Below the pieces are notes generated by a model, which was not told the DNA's origin, made no database searches, and saw only the letters and a list, made by a program, of their open reading frames with translations. Below, piece after piece: positions 21,436 through 33,736 of a DNA stretch of 64,000 nucleotides. Origin of the DNA: Cyclaneusma minus (lineage: Eukaryota; Ascomycota; Leotiomycetes; Marthamycetales; Marthamycetaceae); the NCBI GenBank assembly GCA_037179335.1, contig JAKZHN010000038.1, positions 62,001 to 126,000 on the forward strand, given 5' to 3'. Both the position numbers and the translations under genes were made by a program. Every line of letters starts with the position of its first letter. Position 1 is the first letter of the stretch.

Positions 21436-24082
21436 ATGGCCTCTCAGTCCACCCTGCGCCAGCCCGAAGATCCCCTCGTCCACCTCTACAAGCACTATGC
21501 CGACCTGTTGCGCGAGCGCCTGCGAAAAACCTCGCGCCGCACACGGCTGGCTGCGACCGTCTCCCTGCTATGCGCCATAATCCTCAGCGGTGCTGCAAGT
21601 CGGCGGTGGTGGAAGACACAAAGCACAGAAAGAGATCAGGGCAGGCGTCTGCTGCGCAGGAACTCGGGGCTGAAGAATAAGGATGGTTCGAGGAGCATAT
21701 TTGTTCCCTACAAGGATTCGACTTCTAAAGTCACTATTCATCCGACGAAGCCGACTACCTTCGATGCACATCGCCGTCTCTTCCTACACCCGCCCAGGGT
21801 TTCCGGTCTCGGTGGCCGTGGGAACTTGCAAATACCACCGCCTCAGACTAAACCAGGCCTCAACTTGGCCTTCTTGCACCAGTTCCTAAGTCTGTTGAGT
21901 ATTATGATTCCGCGATGGACAAGTAAGGAAACGGGACTTTTGCTTTCACATGGACTCTTTTTGATGCTCCGAACGTACTTGTCCTTGGTCGTTGCCAGAC
22001 TAGACGGCGAAATTGTAAGAGACTTGGTTGCGGGACATGGAAAATCCTTTATACTGGGTATTGTAAAAGTAGGTTGCCCTCGTGTGCTACACCACCAAGA
22101 AGGGAACCTCTCCCATGAATTCTGCCATCATACCAATAGAAAGACTCGAATGCTGACTATCAGCAGTGGTGTGGCATCGGTGCCTTTGCATCCTACACGA
22201 ATGCCATGATCAAGTATCTGCAATCGAAGGTTTCCATTGCATTCCGGACCCGTCTTACCCGATATATACATGACCTATATCTTAACGACAACTTGAATTA
22301 TTACAAACTCTCCAATTTAGATGGTGGAGTTGGCCAAGGCGCAGACCAGTACATAACGCAAGATTTGACGTTATTCTGTGCCTCCGCAGCCTCCTTGTAT
22401 TCCTCTCTCGGAAAACCCTTTGTCGACCTCTGTGTATTCAACTACCAATTATACCGATCTCTCGGTCCTCTAGCCCTGACAGGCTTGGTGAGCAACTACT
22501 TCCTCACCGCAACCATTCTGCGACGTCTTTCGCCTCCCTTTGGAAAGTTGAAGGCCGTCGAAGGCAGAAAGGAGGGCGATTTCAGAGGTCTCCATGCCCG
22601 GCTGATCGCAAATGCTGAGGAAGTAGCTTTCTACGGCGGAGCAGGAATGGAGAAGGTATTCCTGGACAAGGAATTCAAATCTCTCAAGCGCTGGATGGAG
22701 TCTATTTACACGCTGAAGATCCGGTACAACATTCTGGAGGACTTTGTGCTGAAATATAGCTGGAGTGCTTACGGCTACCTCCTGACTTCCCTTCCGGTAT
22801 TTTTGCCGGCATGGGGGGGTCTTGGAGGAGCTAGCGAACTCACAGATTCGAGCGAAAGGGGCGACGGTGTAGGTCGTGAAAGGGGGCGAATGAAAGAGTT
22901 TATTACGAACAAGCGCCTTATGTTGAGTCTGGCCGATGCGGGAGGCAGGATGATGTATTCCATCAAGGATCTGTCAGAGCTGGCGGGCTATACGTCTCGG
23001 GTCTACACCCTGATATCTACGCTTCACCGAGTCCACGCGAACGCCTACTTCCCACCTCGTGGCACTCATCCGGAGCTCTACTCTCTCTCAGACGTCCAAG
23101 GCACCACACAGAAAGGCTTTGACGGCGTCCGCCTGGAGAATGTGCCAATAGTAGCACCGTCCATCTTCCCTCACGGCGGCGAAGAACTAGTCGAAGAACT
23201 ATCCGCCATTGTACATTCTGGCGAGCACCTCCTTGTAAGTAGATCTCGATATACATCCACCCAAGTTTGGTTAACTCGAGAACATGCTAACAGTTGACCA
23301 CACAGATCTCGGGACCCAACGGTGTCGGTAAAAGTGCAGTAGCCCGCGTAGTAGCCGGTCTCTGGCCCGTCTACCGCGGCCTCATCTCACGTCCCCGTAG
23401 CGTCGGCACCGACGGGATCATGTTCCTCCCCCAGCGCCCCTATCTCTCCATCGGCACATTGCGTGACCAAGTGATCTACCCCGACGGTGAGCTCGACATG
23501 CGCGAGCGCGGACGTCGCGATATCGAGCTGCAACAAGTTCTCGACGAAGCCAAGCTCGGCTACCTACCCGACCGCGAAGGCGGCTGGGACACCCGCAAGG
23601 AGTGGAAAGACGTATTGTCCGGCGGCGAGAAGCAGCGCATGGCGATTGCGCGATTGCTGTGGCACGAGCCGCGGTATGCGTTTATCGACGAGGGCACGAG
23701 TGCGGTGAGTGCGGATGTGGAAGGTCTGCTGTACGAGCGGGCGAAGGAGAAGGGGATCACGCTGATCACGATATCGACGCGGGCGAGCTTGAAGAAATAT
23801 CATACGTGGAATCTGAGGTTGGGGCTGGGAGCGGATGGAACGGGATGGGAGTATGAGCGGATTGGCACGGAGAAGGAGAAGATGGGGGTGGAGAAGGAAC
23901 TTGCTGAGTTGAGGGGACGCTTGGAGTTGGTGGAGGAGTGGCAGAGGAGGAAGGCGGAGATTGAGGAGGAGCTGGCGAAGGTGTGGGTTGAGGGTGGTGA
24001 GACGTTGCCACCTCCTGAGTATAGCGAGGCTGGAGGAGACGAGGGGAAGGGTGCTGCGTTGGAGGATGCGGCTGCTGCGTAG
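21436..24082 (+). CDS. PXA1: Peroxisomal ABCD half-transporter, Pxa1-like
   Basis: Three exons (21436-22068, 22167-23234, 23306-24082) give 825 residues. The transporter imports long-chain acyl-CoA into peroxisomes for beta-oxidation, as a Pxa1/Pxa2 heterodimer in yeast. N-terminal transmembrane domain: VPYKDSTSKVTIHPTKPTTF, DGEIVRDLVAGHGKSFI, FRTRLTRYIHDLYLNDN and the EAA-like loop EEVAFYGGAGMEK. Nucleotide-binding domain: Walker A GPNGVGKSAV (residues 570-579), signature LSGGEKQR (671-678) and Walker B YAFIDEGTSAVS (about 691-702). The H-loop position reads ITISTRASLKKYH, with Thr where the canonical loop (ITHRPSLWKYH in ABCD1) has His. A charged coiled tail ends the protein. The start is the ATG directly before the conserved N-terminus. 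Confidence 0.93.
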
Positions 24083-24656
24083 TAGTAGGCTTGGGTATGA
24101 TTGTAGGCTTGGGTGCGGGGGCAGAGAAATGGAACGATAGAGCTAGGATGGCATCTTTTCGATTCATTGGACTTCCTCTCAGCTACTAGGATTTCTCTCT
24201 GCTACTTGATTTCTCCCAATTACTTGGGTTTCTCCCGATTATGTGAACTCCTCACAGCTACTTGATTTCCTCTTGATCACATGGATTTCCCCCAGTTACT
24301 TGGATTTCTTTGCATTCAGCTGGGATTCATGTTTGTAATACCTTCAATTGCTTCCCCTTATTCCATTGTGTCAGGACTCAGGAGTTTTCTCCGTTCAGGA
24401 GCCACGCACATGCCACGATCATAGTATAGTAGAGTCAAAAGTAACAACAGAGTGTCTGTACTATCTCCAGGAGTATTTGTAGTAAGACCTTTTCTATCAA
24501 GGAAACATGACCCATATAGGAGCTTTCGCATCATCGGGTTCTTTCAAATATCGACAAGGCGCATCTCCCGCGTATTTACCAAGTTCCCAAAGGCCATCTA
24601 TGCCGCTCCAACCCATTTTCCGAACTGTCTCGGATGCAAAACCTGTAAAACAACTC
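24083..24656. other. Convergent intergenic region
   Basis: It lies between the 3' ends of PXA1 and the esterase gene. Its notable content is repeat array B (24171-24331); the rest shows nothing. Confidence 0.5.
24171..24331. repeat. 19-bp tandem array (array B)
   Basis: About eight units of 18-21 bp with consensus ATTTCYCCCAGTTACTTGG. The clearest run is ATTTCTCCCAATTACTTGG, GTTTCTCCCGATTATGTGA, and later ATTTCCCCCAGTTACTTGG. The core CCARTTACTTGG is shared with the 38-kb array. Confidence 0.8.
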
Positions 24657-26618
24657 CTACCCCCTCTCCATATACCTCTGCTCAATCCCCCTTCCATGCC
24701 CCACATCCGCCTCCTCCCCATTATACTGCTCCCCCATCTCCGGCGTCTCAGCCATGCCACCCCCCTTGCCCTTCTCCAACTCCTTACTCGGCTTGATGCC
24801 ATGTCTCTCCAACTCCTCCTTCGTCGGCGCAACATGCATCCAAATCTCATCGCCCAACTCCAGCTCCTCCAGCCCCGCCAGCACCTTCCCATTAAGCCCC
24901 TTTGGCAGATTTTTTGACTGCTCTGCTGCCTTTCTCCGAATCCTCCTTCTCACAAAGCCCGGCGTCAAGCGCAGTTTCAGTTCATGCGGGATCTTGAGCC
25001 GCATGGCCATGTATCGCGCTTCCGGCTCGTGCACTCGCGGTAGCTCGTCCAGCGTTTCTACTTCCAGCAGATGCTCGTTTGTGCCCCTGTTCATCGCACT
25101 GATTCGTTCGGGCATGACAATGCGCAGAAACTCTAGACTTGCGTTTATGTTCAAATCGATGGCGCGTTGTGGGTTGACGGTCATTTTCAAGAAGAGAGAT
25201 GAGGCGCGTGGGTACAGGAGTGAGAAGTCGGACTGCGAGATGTGGACTGAGCCGCGGACGGTCATCATCCAGCACAGGCTGCCTTGCTCTTTGACTTCGC
25301 GGCACAGGGCGAGTACGGAAGAGTAGTTTTTCTCCCAGTACATGAATGCTTCGCTGTTGATGGCTAATAGGGGGACGTTTATCTTGTGTCGGGGATCTGC
25401 GGCTTCGGATGGTTGCAAGGCTTGGCCCCAGATGTCGTAAATGATACCCTGGGAAATGAAGTTGAAGCGGTCGGCGTGTCGCAGGACTTGCACGGTGGTG
25501 GCCCCGCCGAACGAATGCCCTAGCATAGTCACTTGTTGTAGATGGAAGCGGTTTTTCCAGCTGGACCAGTCGACGCCGATGAGGCCACGCGAACTAGCAC
25601 CGAGGTTGCCTTTGACACGGAGGTTGTGCTCGGCTACTTTTTGACCTTCTCCATTGTGTATCAAGGTCATGACGTGGTATGCCTCCTCAATCTCAGCAAG
25701 TCGAAACTCCAATTGCACAGCTCGCAGTTCCAGGTCTACGCCTTCGTCATTGCCAGGCGTCGTGTCATGCGGATTGTGCTTGGGGAATATGTAGTCGACA
25801 ACTTCGTAGCTTGTACGTCGTTTGCGGATCCGTGAGTGATGGGTTCTGGCATTTGTGTGCTCGGTCTGTTTCTCTGGTATCCCGTCTTCATTCGGGATAT
25901 TCACAAAACTCCTCGGTCCGCTGCCATCGCGGTGTTCTATCGCACATACCACAAACCCATAACTTGCAAATTCGCCGCATACTGAGCTATAGGTTGATCG
26001 TGTACCGCCCAATCCATGGCTGAAAATCAATAGCGGAAATATCGGCTTTTCTGGTTCTCCCGGCGGTGGTTTTCCAGCTTTGTTCTTGACACGGTAGCCG
26101 CCTTCTCTCGAATTCTGCTCGGCAGGCCAGTGCTCGGCCAACGGCCCATTGCGAAAGGCTGGTAGCTTGGTAAACATGGTAGATGCTCCAAAAGCAGCTG
26201 CGACAAGCCATGGCGGTAGCTCAGCAAACTTTCCGTAGCCTTTTGCAACTTCCCACCTCGGCCTGGGTAACCATGTTGGGCGAGACCATTTCTTGAATCC
26301 TTCGGGAGATTCGCCTTGGCCAGTACCGAAGGCCGAAGGATAGTAGATGGATATGAGAACGGTCTTAAGCTCGAACAGGGGTTTTTTGTTCCGGGCGATG
26401 TTGGAAAAGGTGCGCGGATTCCGCACTGGCACTTCGATTGTGATGGTGGAGACGGAGTAGGGCCCCGAGTAGAACGGAAGGGGGTTTTTTAATATTTTCT
26501 CTCGCAGGCCGACGGGGGGTCTGGACTTCGGAGGCTTGGAGTTGGGAGCTTCGTTGGTGCCTCTCTTGACGGGGGTGCCAAACACCGAGGACATTCTTCC
26601 GTCCGGGTCTTTCCCCAT
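24657..26618 (-). CDS. PAF-acetylhydrolase-like phospholipase A2/esterase
   Basis: A single exon of 653 residues. It belongs to the alpha/beta-hydrolase family of plasma/type II platelet-activating-factor acetylhydrolases. Visible marks are the oxyanion-side FPLLIFSHGLGGTRSTYS, the nucleophile elbow MLGHSFGGATT (Ser369), a likely catalytic Asp in IIYDIWGQAL (Asp395) and the catalytic His in RGSVHISQSDFSLLYP (His459). The spacing resembles human plasma PAF-AH. The family hydrolyses short-acyl or oxidised sn-2 chains of phospholipids. No signal peptide is seen; the hydrophobic PPWLVAAAFGASTMF near residue 150 might be membrane-associated. The C-terminal extension beyond the hydrolase fold is charged and low in known motifs. 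Gene and domain are secure; substrate is not known. Confidence 0.9.
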   Translation of the reverse strand: MGKDPDGRMSSVFGTPVKRGTNEAPNSKPPKSRPPVGLREKILKNPLPFYSGPYSVSTITIEVPVRNPRTFSNIARNKKPLFELKTVLISIYYPSAFGTGQGESPEGFKKWSRPTWLPRPRWEVAKGYGKFAELPPWLVAAAFGASTMFTKLPAFRNGPLAEHWPAEQNSREGGYRVKNKAGKPPPGEPEKPIFPLLIFSHGLGGTRSTYSSVCGEFASYGFVVCAIEHRDGSGPRSFVNIPNEDGIPEKQTEHTNARTHHSRIRKRRTSYEVVDYIFPKHNPHDTTPGNDEGVDLELRAVQLEFRLAEIEEAYHVMTLIHNGEGQKVAEHNLRVKGNLGASSRGLIGVDWSSWKNRFHLQQVTMLGHSFGGATTVQVLRHADRFNFISQGIIYDIWGQALQPSEAADPRHKINVPLLAINSEAFMYWEKNYSSVLALCREVKEQGSLCWMMTVRGSVHISQSDFSLLYPRASSLFLKMTVNPQRAIDLNINASLEFLRIVMPERISAMNRGTNEHLLEVETLDELPRVHEPEARYMAMRLKIPHELKLRLTPGFVRRRIRRKAAEQSKNLPKGLNGKVLAGLEELELGDEIWMHVAPTKEELERHGIKPSKELEKGKGGGMAETPEMGEQYNGEEADVGHGRGIEQRYMERG

Positions 26619-27367
26619 TTTCAGGGAATTGTATTCGCGAGCAACACGATGCCATTGCAGTAAATGACTGCACGGGCCACGCGCATGGAAGTGGGGGTGG
26701 ACCGCATTCTAGAATCTCCATCAACCACAGCTTGGAGTAAATGCTATGTGGCCAAGATGGGAATCTGTCGTACTGTACATGTGCTCTCTTGTAGCCTCTG
26801 GGTATCTCTACTACTACATCTGGTTACATGTACCTCCTTTTAGACAGGCAGGGAACGATGTTTGGCCTCCGTCATGCTGCACAGCACCGGAGTCCTGTAC
26901 ATTGATGTCAATGGCGTCGCTGTTTCACAAAGCGATGCAAAAGCTAGTCCAGCCCTGAGCGGTGGTCGGCCCCTGCCTTCCCTCCCGCCGCCTCTCCTCG
27001 GAGCTGTGATCCCCCCGAAATAATAACTACACGTACTACATGTACATGCACCTACTACTACTCAACCACCACCCTAGGTATGCATCTGAGCTGCCTTAAT
27101 CCACTCAACCGGCGACCTGAACCGCTGATGCTGAAAGAGCCAACCCGGCCCTGACCCTGTCGAAGCCCCACGGCCCACGCCCTACCCACATCAATCCCCG
27201 CCGTGAGCACCAACCACTAAATAATTCTACCCAAGCCTCTCGAGAGTCGAGAGCTTCCCAAGAATCTGCTCCCCTTTGCGCCCAGCGGCAGCCGGATTCG
27301 CGCTCGGAGACTATGCGCGCGGCCTGACTGGAGCTGAGCCAGCCGAACGAGAGCTCCTCGACGTCAA
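26619..27367. other. Divergent intergenic region, esterase/histidine kinase promoters
   Basis: It holds the start regions of both divergent genes. Frames opening here on the - strand do not look like real coding sequence. No repeat is seen. Confidence 0.5.
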
Positions 27368-30300
27368 ATGCAGCCGGAGCCGAAGTCGATTTTCGCAGCT
27401 CAGCAAAACGGGAGACTCCCTCCACTCCAAGACCGGCCGATCCGCCAGCTCGCCCGGCGCCCGAGCGCCCCAGCAGCTTTTCTGGACTTGCGGTCCAAGG
27501 GAATTAATCCCAAGAACGCTGCTACGCACGCCGCAAGGGAAGTGCCATGGGCCAGCTCTGAAAAGGAAGACAAAGCGACGGCGGCAACAAACAAGACAGA
27601 CGACCTGTCTGAGCCACAAGACCGGCCTGTCTCCAGTACGCAGCATCGTCATTCGTGGAGCTTGCCACCTATCTCTGGATCAGCGCATTCCTCCAAGCGA
27701 CCTCGAGACATCCTAAACCTACTCTTCTCTACACCCGAGCCCCCCTTGAAAAAACCAAGACCGAAAATCGGCTTTCAGCATACACCGAATTCAGATTGTT
27801 TGCCTCGTCGTGCTTATGCGGACAGCGGTCCCCTTTCGCCCTTGTTCTTTTCGAACTCTCCGAAGGCGCGCCCGCCCCTCCCACCTCCTTTTTCAAGTTC
27901 AGAAGCCGCAGACATTATGTTGAACAAAACTCGCGAGGAGGCTTCCAATGTCACTACGCTCAAGCTAGCTAGGGGGACCGTGAGCAGTTCGAGTCCAGGC
28001 ACACGGACTGCAAGCACTCCTGGTAGCTGGATCGGCCGCGAGAGCATGCCGATGAGCCCAGACTCAAGAAACCAGCCAGGCCTACAGCTGCTGGGCGGAG
28101 TGGGTATTATAGAGCTCCTAGAGCAGGATGAGCGCCCAACATTCATCGTAGATATTGCCAATGGAGCCAACTTCAGCCCCGGACCTTTGCAGGTGGTGTT
28201 TGCCAACGCGTCCTTACGAGCATACGGAACACTCATGGACTTAGTGATGGGAAAGACAGATCTGAGTTCCCCCAATGTAATCAACCACCAGTATCCTGAG
28301 TTCAAAGCTTGGGTACTGAGCTTCGTCAAGAACCACGAGTCTATGGACGTGTGTATGCCGAGTTTTCACTAGTATGTAGGCAATGGTGCCTCCTCCAGCC
28401 TTAGCCCCTTTTTTGAAGTCGCTGCTGATTTTCTGCGTAGTGGAGGAATCACCTGGACGTGTTCCACTTTAAGAAAACGTCTCCGCTTGATCAGTGGTAA
28501 CAGTAGCGTTCTTTCCAATGTAATGGAGACTTCGCCGGCCATTGCAACATCTTCGTCGATCCTCACCGAGCGGCTCCGAGGGCCGCCAGATACGATGAGC
28601 AACCTGACAAGCTCCGGGCTACGGGAGCTCCAAGAATCGACCGATTACTTTGGGAGTGCAAAGTACTCGCGTCATAGAAGCAGCTCTCCAGCAGGCGTTA
28701 ATGCCGCCAGGAGTGACATCTCGACCTGCAAACCCACTCCCGCGGGCGGCCCAATCATCGGAACCTCCATATCTGAAACAGTCTCTTCACTGGGCTCAGA
28801 TCCGTCCCTTGCGAATCAGGCAATATTAGCAGCTCAAAGCGGTGGCTTTCGAGAACGTGAGTCATCAACAAACAATCCCAGTGAGTCTGCTCATTCTCGA
28901 TCCATAGAGAGTAACTCCTTTGACTGGACACGGCTTCCGTTGAGTCCCTTACTACCTCGCCATGTCCAGTTCGCGCGCAGCATTGATTGGGCGTCAACTG
29001 CTCTTGGTCCGATTGAAACGTGGTCATTTGATCTGCGGGCGATGTGCAATCTGATCTTGGCATCACCGCATCCAGCCGCGATGTATTGGGGTCCTGAGTA
29101 CATTGGTCAGTATTAAATACCCTAGTGCTACTCTACAATCATTATACTGACCGACTATAGCTATCTATAATGAAGCCTACGTGGTTTTAGCTGGGATGAA
29201 GCATCCTGCGCTAATGGGTCAAAGTTACAAAGTAAGCGTTTACAAATCAACCCATGCCTAGTCTCGCTAACGTCTCTAGGTGGCTTGGGCAGAGATATGG
29301 GATGAGATTGAAGAGGTGTTTTCAAGCGCCAGCCAATCTGGCCAAGCCACGATGAAAGACGATGACTGCCTCTTTATAGAACGCAATGGCTTCTTGGAAG
29401 AGTCGTATTTCTCGTGGTCAATCATCCCGCTTGTCGGTGAAGATGGTTCTGTAGTCGGCCTCTACAACCCATGTTTCGAGAAGACCCGGAGGAAAATCGC
29501 AGAAAGAAGGATGCTCACACTGCGAGAGGTCGGCGAAAAGACGGCAACCGCCAGAGAAGTCAAAGACTTTTGGGCTCAGGTCATCGAAGGCCTAGAGTAC
29601 AACGACTATGATGTCCCTTTCTTTTTCTTATATTCCGTCTCGGAAGAAAACGACAGTGATATGAGCTCTATGAATTCAGGAAGTCTGGGTCAAGCTCCGC
29701 AATGCGTGCTAGAAGGATCATTGGGCGGTATGTCTATTCTGAAAATTTCTTGAGAGGTTTGGCGAAACTGATGAGCAATGTCAGTACCTGCGGGTCATCC
29801 TGCGGCACAGAGCCCCCTAGACCTTCGAACATCGACTGAAGGTTTCGCGCCGTATCTCAGAGAGAGCATTAAAACCGACCGACCAGTGTTACTCACTGTG
29901 GAGGATGGAACCTTATCTTCCGAGCTGATTGCTGGATTGGAATGGAGAGGTATGTCAAGGTTTATACAAGGTGGTGTGCTTCTGCACCCATTCTCCAGAC
30001 TGTCTGGAAACATAGCATCTTCTTTGGTCATCTCCAATCATTGTATCCCTTTCTCAAAGTATAGGACGCATTCACCATCATCAGGATTGCTGTTACTTAC
30101 TCGCCTATTTCGATAGGTGAAAGAGTTTTCTCGCACATAGGCGTCAGCCACAAGTGTGGTTGCTCATCTAGTCCGATACGCACGTACAACTCATTTCTGA
30201 CATTTTGATCAAAGGTTTTGGAGACGCATGTCGCTCGGCAGTGGTATGCCCAATTCATCCGACTACCGGAGAAAATGTCCTTGGATTCCTAGTCTTAGGT

Positions 30301-32854
30301 ATCAATCCACGTAGACCTTACGACGACGACTATAGTCTCTTCGTTCAGCTGCTCTGCCGCCAATTAGCAACCTCGATGGCATCAGTCGTACTCTTCGAAC
30401 AAGAGATTCGTCGCGGTCAGCGCGCGGCCCGTTTAGCAGCCTTGGATCGTATCGAGCTTTCAAAACAGCTGGATTTGAGAACACAGGAGGCTGTCGAAAG
30501 CGAAACAAAGTTCACGCGCATGGCGGAATTCGCCCCCGTAGGAATGTTTATTGCCAATGCGGAAGGGCGGATCACTTATTCGAATGAGACTTGGTGGGAG
30601 ATAACCAGGCATCAGAAGGCAGAGGACAGTGCCAATACTTGGATGGACTCGATTAAAGACGAGGATCGCCCTGGTGTCGAAGCTTTGTGGGAGAGGTGAG
30701 TTCTGCTATTTTCTTTTCATTTTCCCTGCTTGTTTGCGACGCCTCAGAACGCATTCCAGCACCACAAAAGGAGATCTCTCATTACCGTAACTGCTTTCTT
30801 TATTCCCTTGGCCCTCCATACCTCTTGGGATATCTATTCTTACCCGAGGGCATCTCTCTATACACAATTCCTCTCATTTTATAAACTGTCTGTTCATGTC
30901 TGAGCAGTTTCTCGTCATTTGCGGTACACTTGATTATGAGGGACGTCACAATAAACCTTTTTGACAATTTTACTGAGCGCATTTATAGGCTACTTGTGGA
31001 AAAGACCGCTGTTACCCACGAATTTCGGTTCAAGGCCCCCTGGCGAGACAAAAATGGCGTGCAAACCGACACATGGGCCCTCATGAGCGCCTACCCGGAA
31101 AGGGAAGACGGCAAGCTCAAGAGTGTATTTGGAAGCATCACGAATATATCCCAGCAGAAACTTGCCGAGTCATTCCAAAAACGTCGCATGGAAGAAGCGG
31201 TTGAGCTCAAACGTCAACAAGAGAACTTTATCGACATCACGAGTCACGAAATGAGGAATCCCCTGAGTGCGATACTACAGTGTGCAGACGAGATCACCAC
31301 TACCCTGACTCAATACCGTTCGAGCGAGGCCTACCATACCCTGAAAAACATGGCACTGCGTACGCCTAGTGCAGGATCCTCTGTCACTGAACTTGGGAGC
31401 GCGATCAAGAAGCTTGACGACCTTCTTGAGAATGGAGTTGATGCCGCCCAGACAATTGCCTTATGTGCCCAGCACCAGAAGCGCATTGTCGATGATGTGC
31501 TCACATTGTCGAAGCTAGACTCGGCACTTCTACTCGTGACACCCGTTGATGTCCAGCCCGTCACCGTTGTTCAACGGGCGCTCAAAATGTTCGAAGGCGA
31601 ACTAGAGACCCACGATATCAAACTCGAGTTCAAAATCCAGCCTGCCTACAAAGAGCTCAATGTCAACTGGGTGAAATTGGATCCATCGCGCCTGCTTCAG
31701 GTCTTGATTAATTTGACGACGAACGCTATCAAGTTCACGCACCAGCAATCAAAACGGATTATCACTGTTAGCATTGGCGCCTCCAAAGAACAACCCACCA
31801 CGAGTCGTGGATCAGGCATAATTGTCATGTACTTTCCGAGCCAGTCTGAGACTAAGGAGACAATGACTGGTGAAGATTGGGGTGATGGAGAGGAGCTATT
31901 TCTCAGTTTTGCTGTGCAAGATACTGGTCGGGGTTTGGACGAAACTGAGAAGAAAATGCTATTCCAGCGCTTTTCTCAAGGGTCGCCGAGGACCCATGTA
32001 ACGTGAGTAAAAGTCTGATCCACAAACATCAAAGGGGTGCTAACTTGTCTTCAGATATGGCGGCAGTGGGCTGGGTCTTTTCATTTCTCGTGAACTGACG
32101 GAACTGCAGGGTGGCGCGATAGGAGTCGCTTCCGAGCCTGGCGTGGGAAGCACATTTGCTTTCTACATCAAGGCACGGCGAGCGGCCCACGGACACAATC
32201 CAGAGTTCGCCATTGCAGGCCCTGAGACGCTCCAACGTACAATGAGCGGGAGGATGACATATAAGACAGTGCCACTTGCGCCGGGTGAACCTGCTCTAGC
32301 ACCGCCAGGTTCCAGTGAAACGCCGGCTCCCTTAGACCCCAGAGACCTGAAAGTGCTGATTGTGGAGGATAACTTGGTAAACCAAAAGGTTCTCCGGAAG
32401 CAGCTTCTCAACCTTGGCTGCACTGTCCACGTTGCGAATCATGGAGGAGAGGCCCTCGATATTTTCCAGAAGTCGCAGTTTTGGAAGGGCAACGAAACCA
32501 GTGGACTGGAGCTCTCGGTTGTGCTCATGGATCTTGAGATGCCCGTCATGGATGGATTGTCTTGTGCGAAGAGAGTGAGGGAGCTAGAACGCGAGGGCAC
32601 GATCGTGAAGCATATTCCAATCATTGCGGTGACGGCAAACGCGCGTATGGAGCAGATACAAACCGCTATCACGGCGGGTATGGTAAGTAGCCAAGATGCA
32701 GGCCGGAAATCCAATGCAAAATCTTTTACTGACGAACGAATAGGATAGCGTTGTGACCAAGCCTTTCCGCCTCAACGAATTGCTTCCCAAGGTTGCAGCC
32801 CTGGTGCAGAGGGAGGAGGGACCGGTGGCACCCCAAGCGTCATCTGGCGACTAG
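27368..32854 (+). CDS. Hybrid histidine kinase with PAS, GAF-like, HisKA, HATPase and receiver domains
   Basis: Nine exons (27368-28371, 28441-29105, 29161-29231, 29280-29727, 29785-29949, 30215-30695, 30989-32002, 32055-32682, 32744-32854) give 1528 residues. Order: disordered N-terminus (1-320), a first PAS-like region (about 530-650, MYWGPEYIAIYNEAY), a GAF-like region (about 650-880), a second PAS (about 890-1010, APVGMFIANAEGRITYSNE), HisKA with FIDITSHEMRNPLSAI (His1031), HATPase_c with LINLTTNAIKF, DTGRGLDE and YGGSGLGLF, and a receiver (about 1380-1515) with LIVEDN, VVLMDLEMPVMDG (Asp1442) and VTKPF. All phosphorelay residues are present. Such kinases signal through an HPt protein to response regulators such as Ssk1 or Skn7. 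I do not assign a fungal HHK class. Two introns (265 and 293 nt) are long for this window. The start codon could lie elsewhere. Confidence 0.9.
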
Positions 32855-33736
32855 AACCTGCTTTTCTACAAAATGCATCGTTTGCGGCTGTTTATGAAAA
32901 TATTGTTTCTCGGTACCGGGGTTTCGGAGTCTCGAGCGTGCCGTGGATGGCGTCCAACGGGCACAGCACGTGGAGTTTTCGGAGGGCCTGGAATGTCTAA
33001 AAGAGGGAGCGTCGGAACAACATAGCGAGTTTTGAGCGCCTGTTTTCTCTTACGCCGAAGCGGAGGTTCTACAGCACGGGCAGCGTTTCACGACTCTTGA
33101 TAGTATTGGCCCCGGTGTGACAGGTCTTCTGGTCCAATATATGGGGTGGGCCGAGGCCGAAGGGCTGAAGCTGAGATGGTGCTTGCGCACATAATCGGCC
33201 GGGCGGCTTTGTACACACATGTTTTTTCTAGCGGTTAGATGTGCTGGCTAGCGAATTTGTCTATAAGCCAGAGAGCCTTCAGCATTGCACACGCCGGGGG
33301 TCCAGTGTTTTCGTGAGGGATCATGATGGTGAAACGTAGCTCTCTAGGGGCCGGACGTGACTTCTGAGTAAGAACAGTGAAACGGGGGGTTGATTCTGAT
33401 ACACACGTAGCTTGAAATTAGGCTCACAAGCTACTGGGAAAGGAGGGGTGCAAACTTACTAGAGACGGCGAAGAATCGAGTTGACTCCACTTTTTAGGAT
33501 ATGCGGCAAGCATTTCGGAGAGGGGCCAGGCATTCATATTCCATCCCCTTGGAGGTGTACGCACGGAGAATCGGGATTTTGCATTGAGTTCGGTGATTGA
33601 AAGTTGGGTGATCGGCCCGGGCCGTACCTTCGCTGCCATCCATAGGTAAGTACTCTAGCATCAAGATCTGCAGACAGAACCAACACAGACGTAATTGATA
33701 TTCCAGAACGTATTGACTTCAAAACCGGGATTCAAA
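32855..33736. other. Intergenic region
   Basis: This is the 3' flank of the histidine kinase and upstream sequence of the pseudogene. No coding, RNA or repeat signal is seen. Confidence 0.5.
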
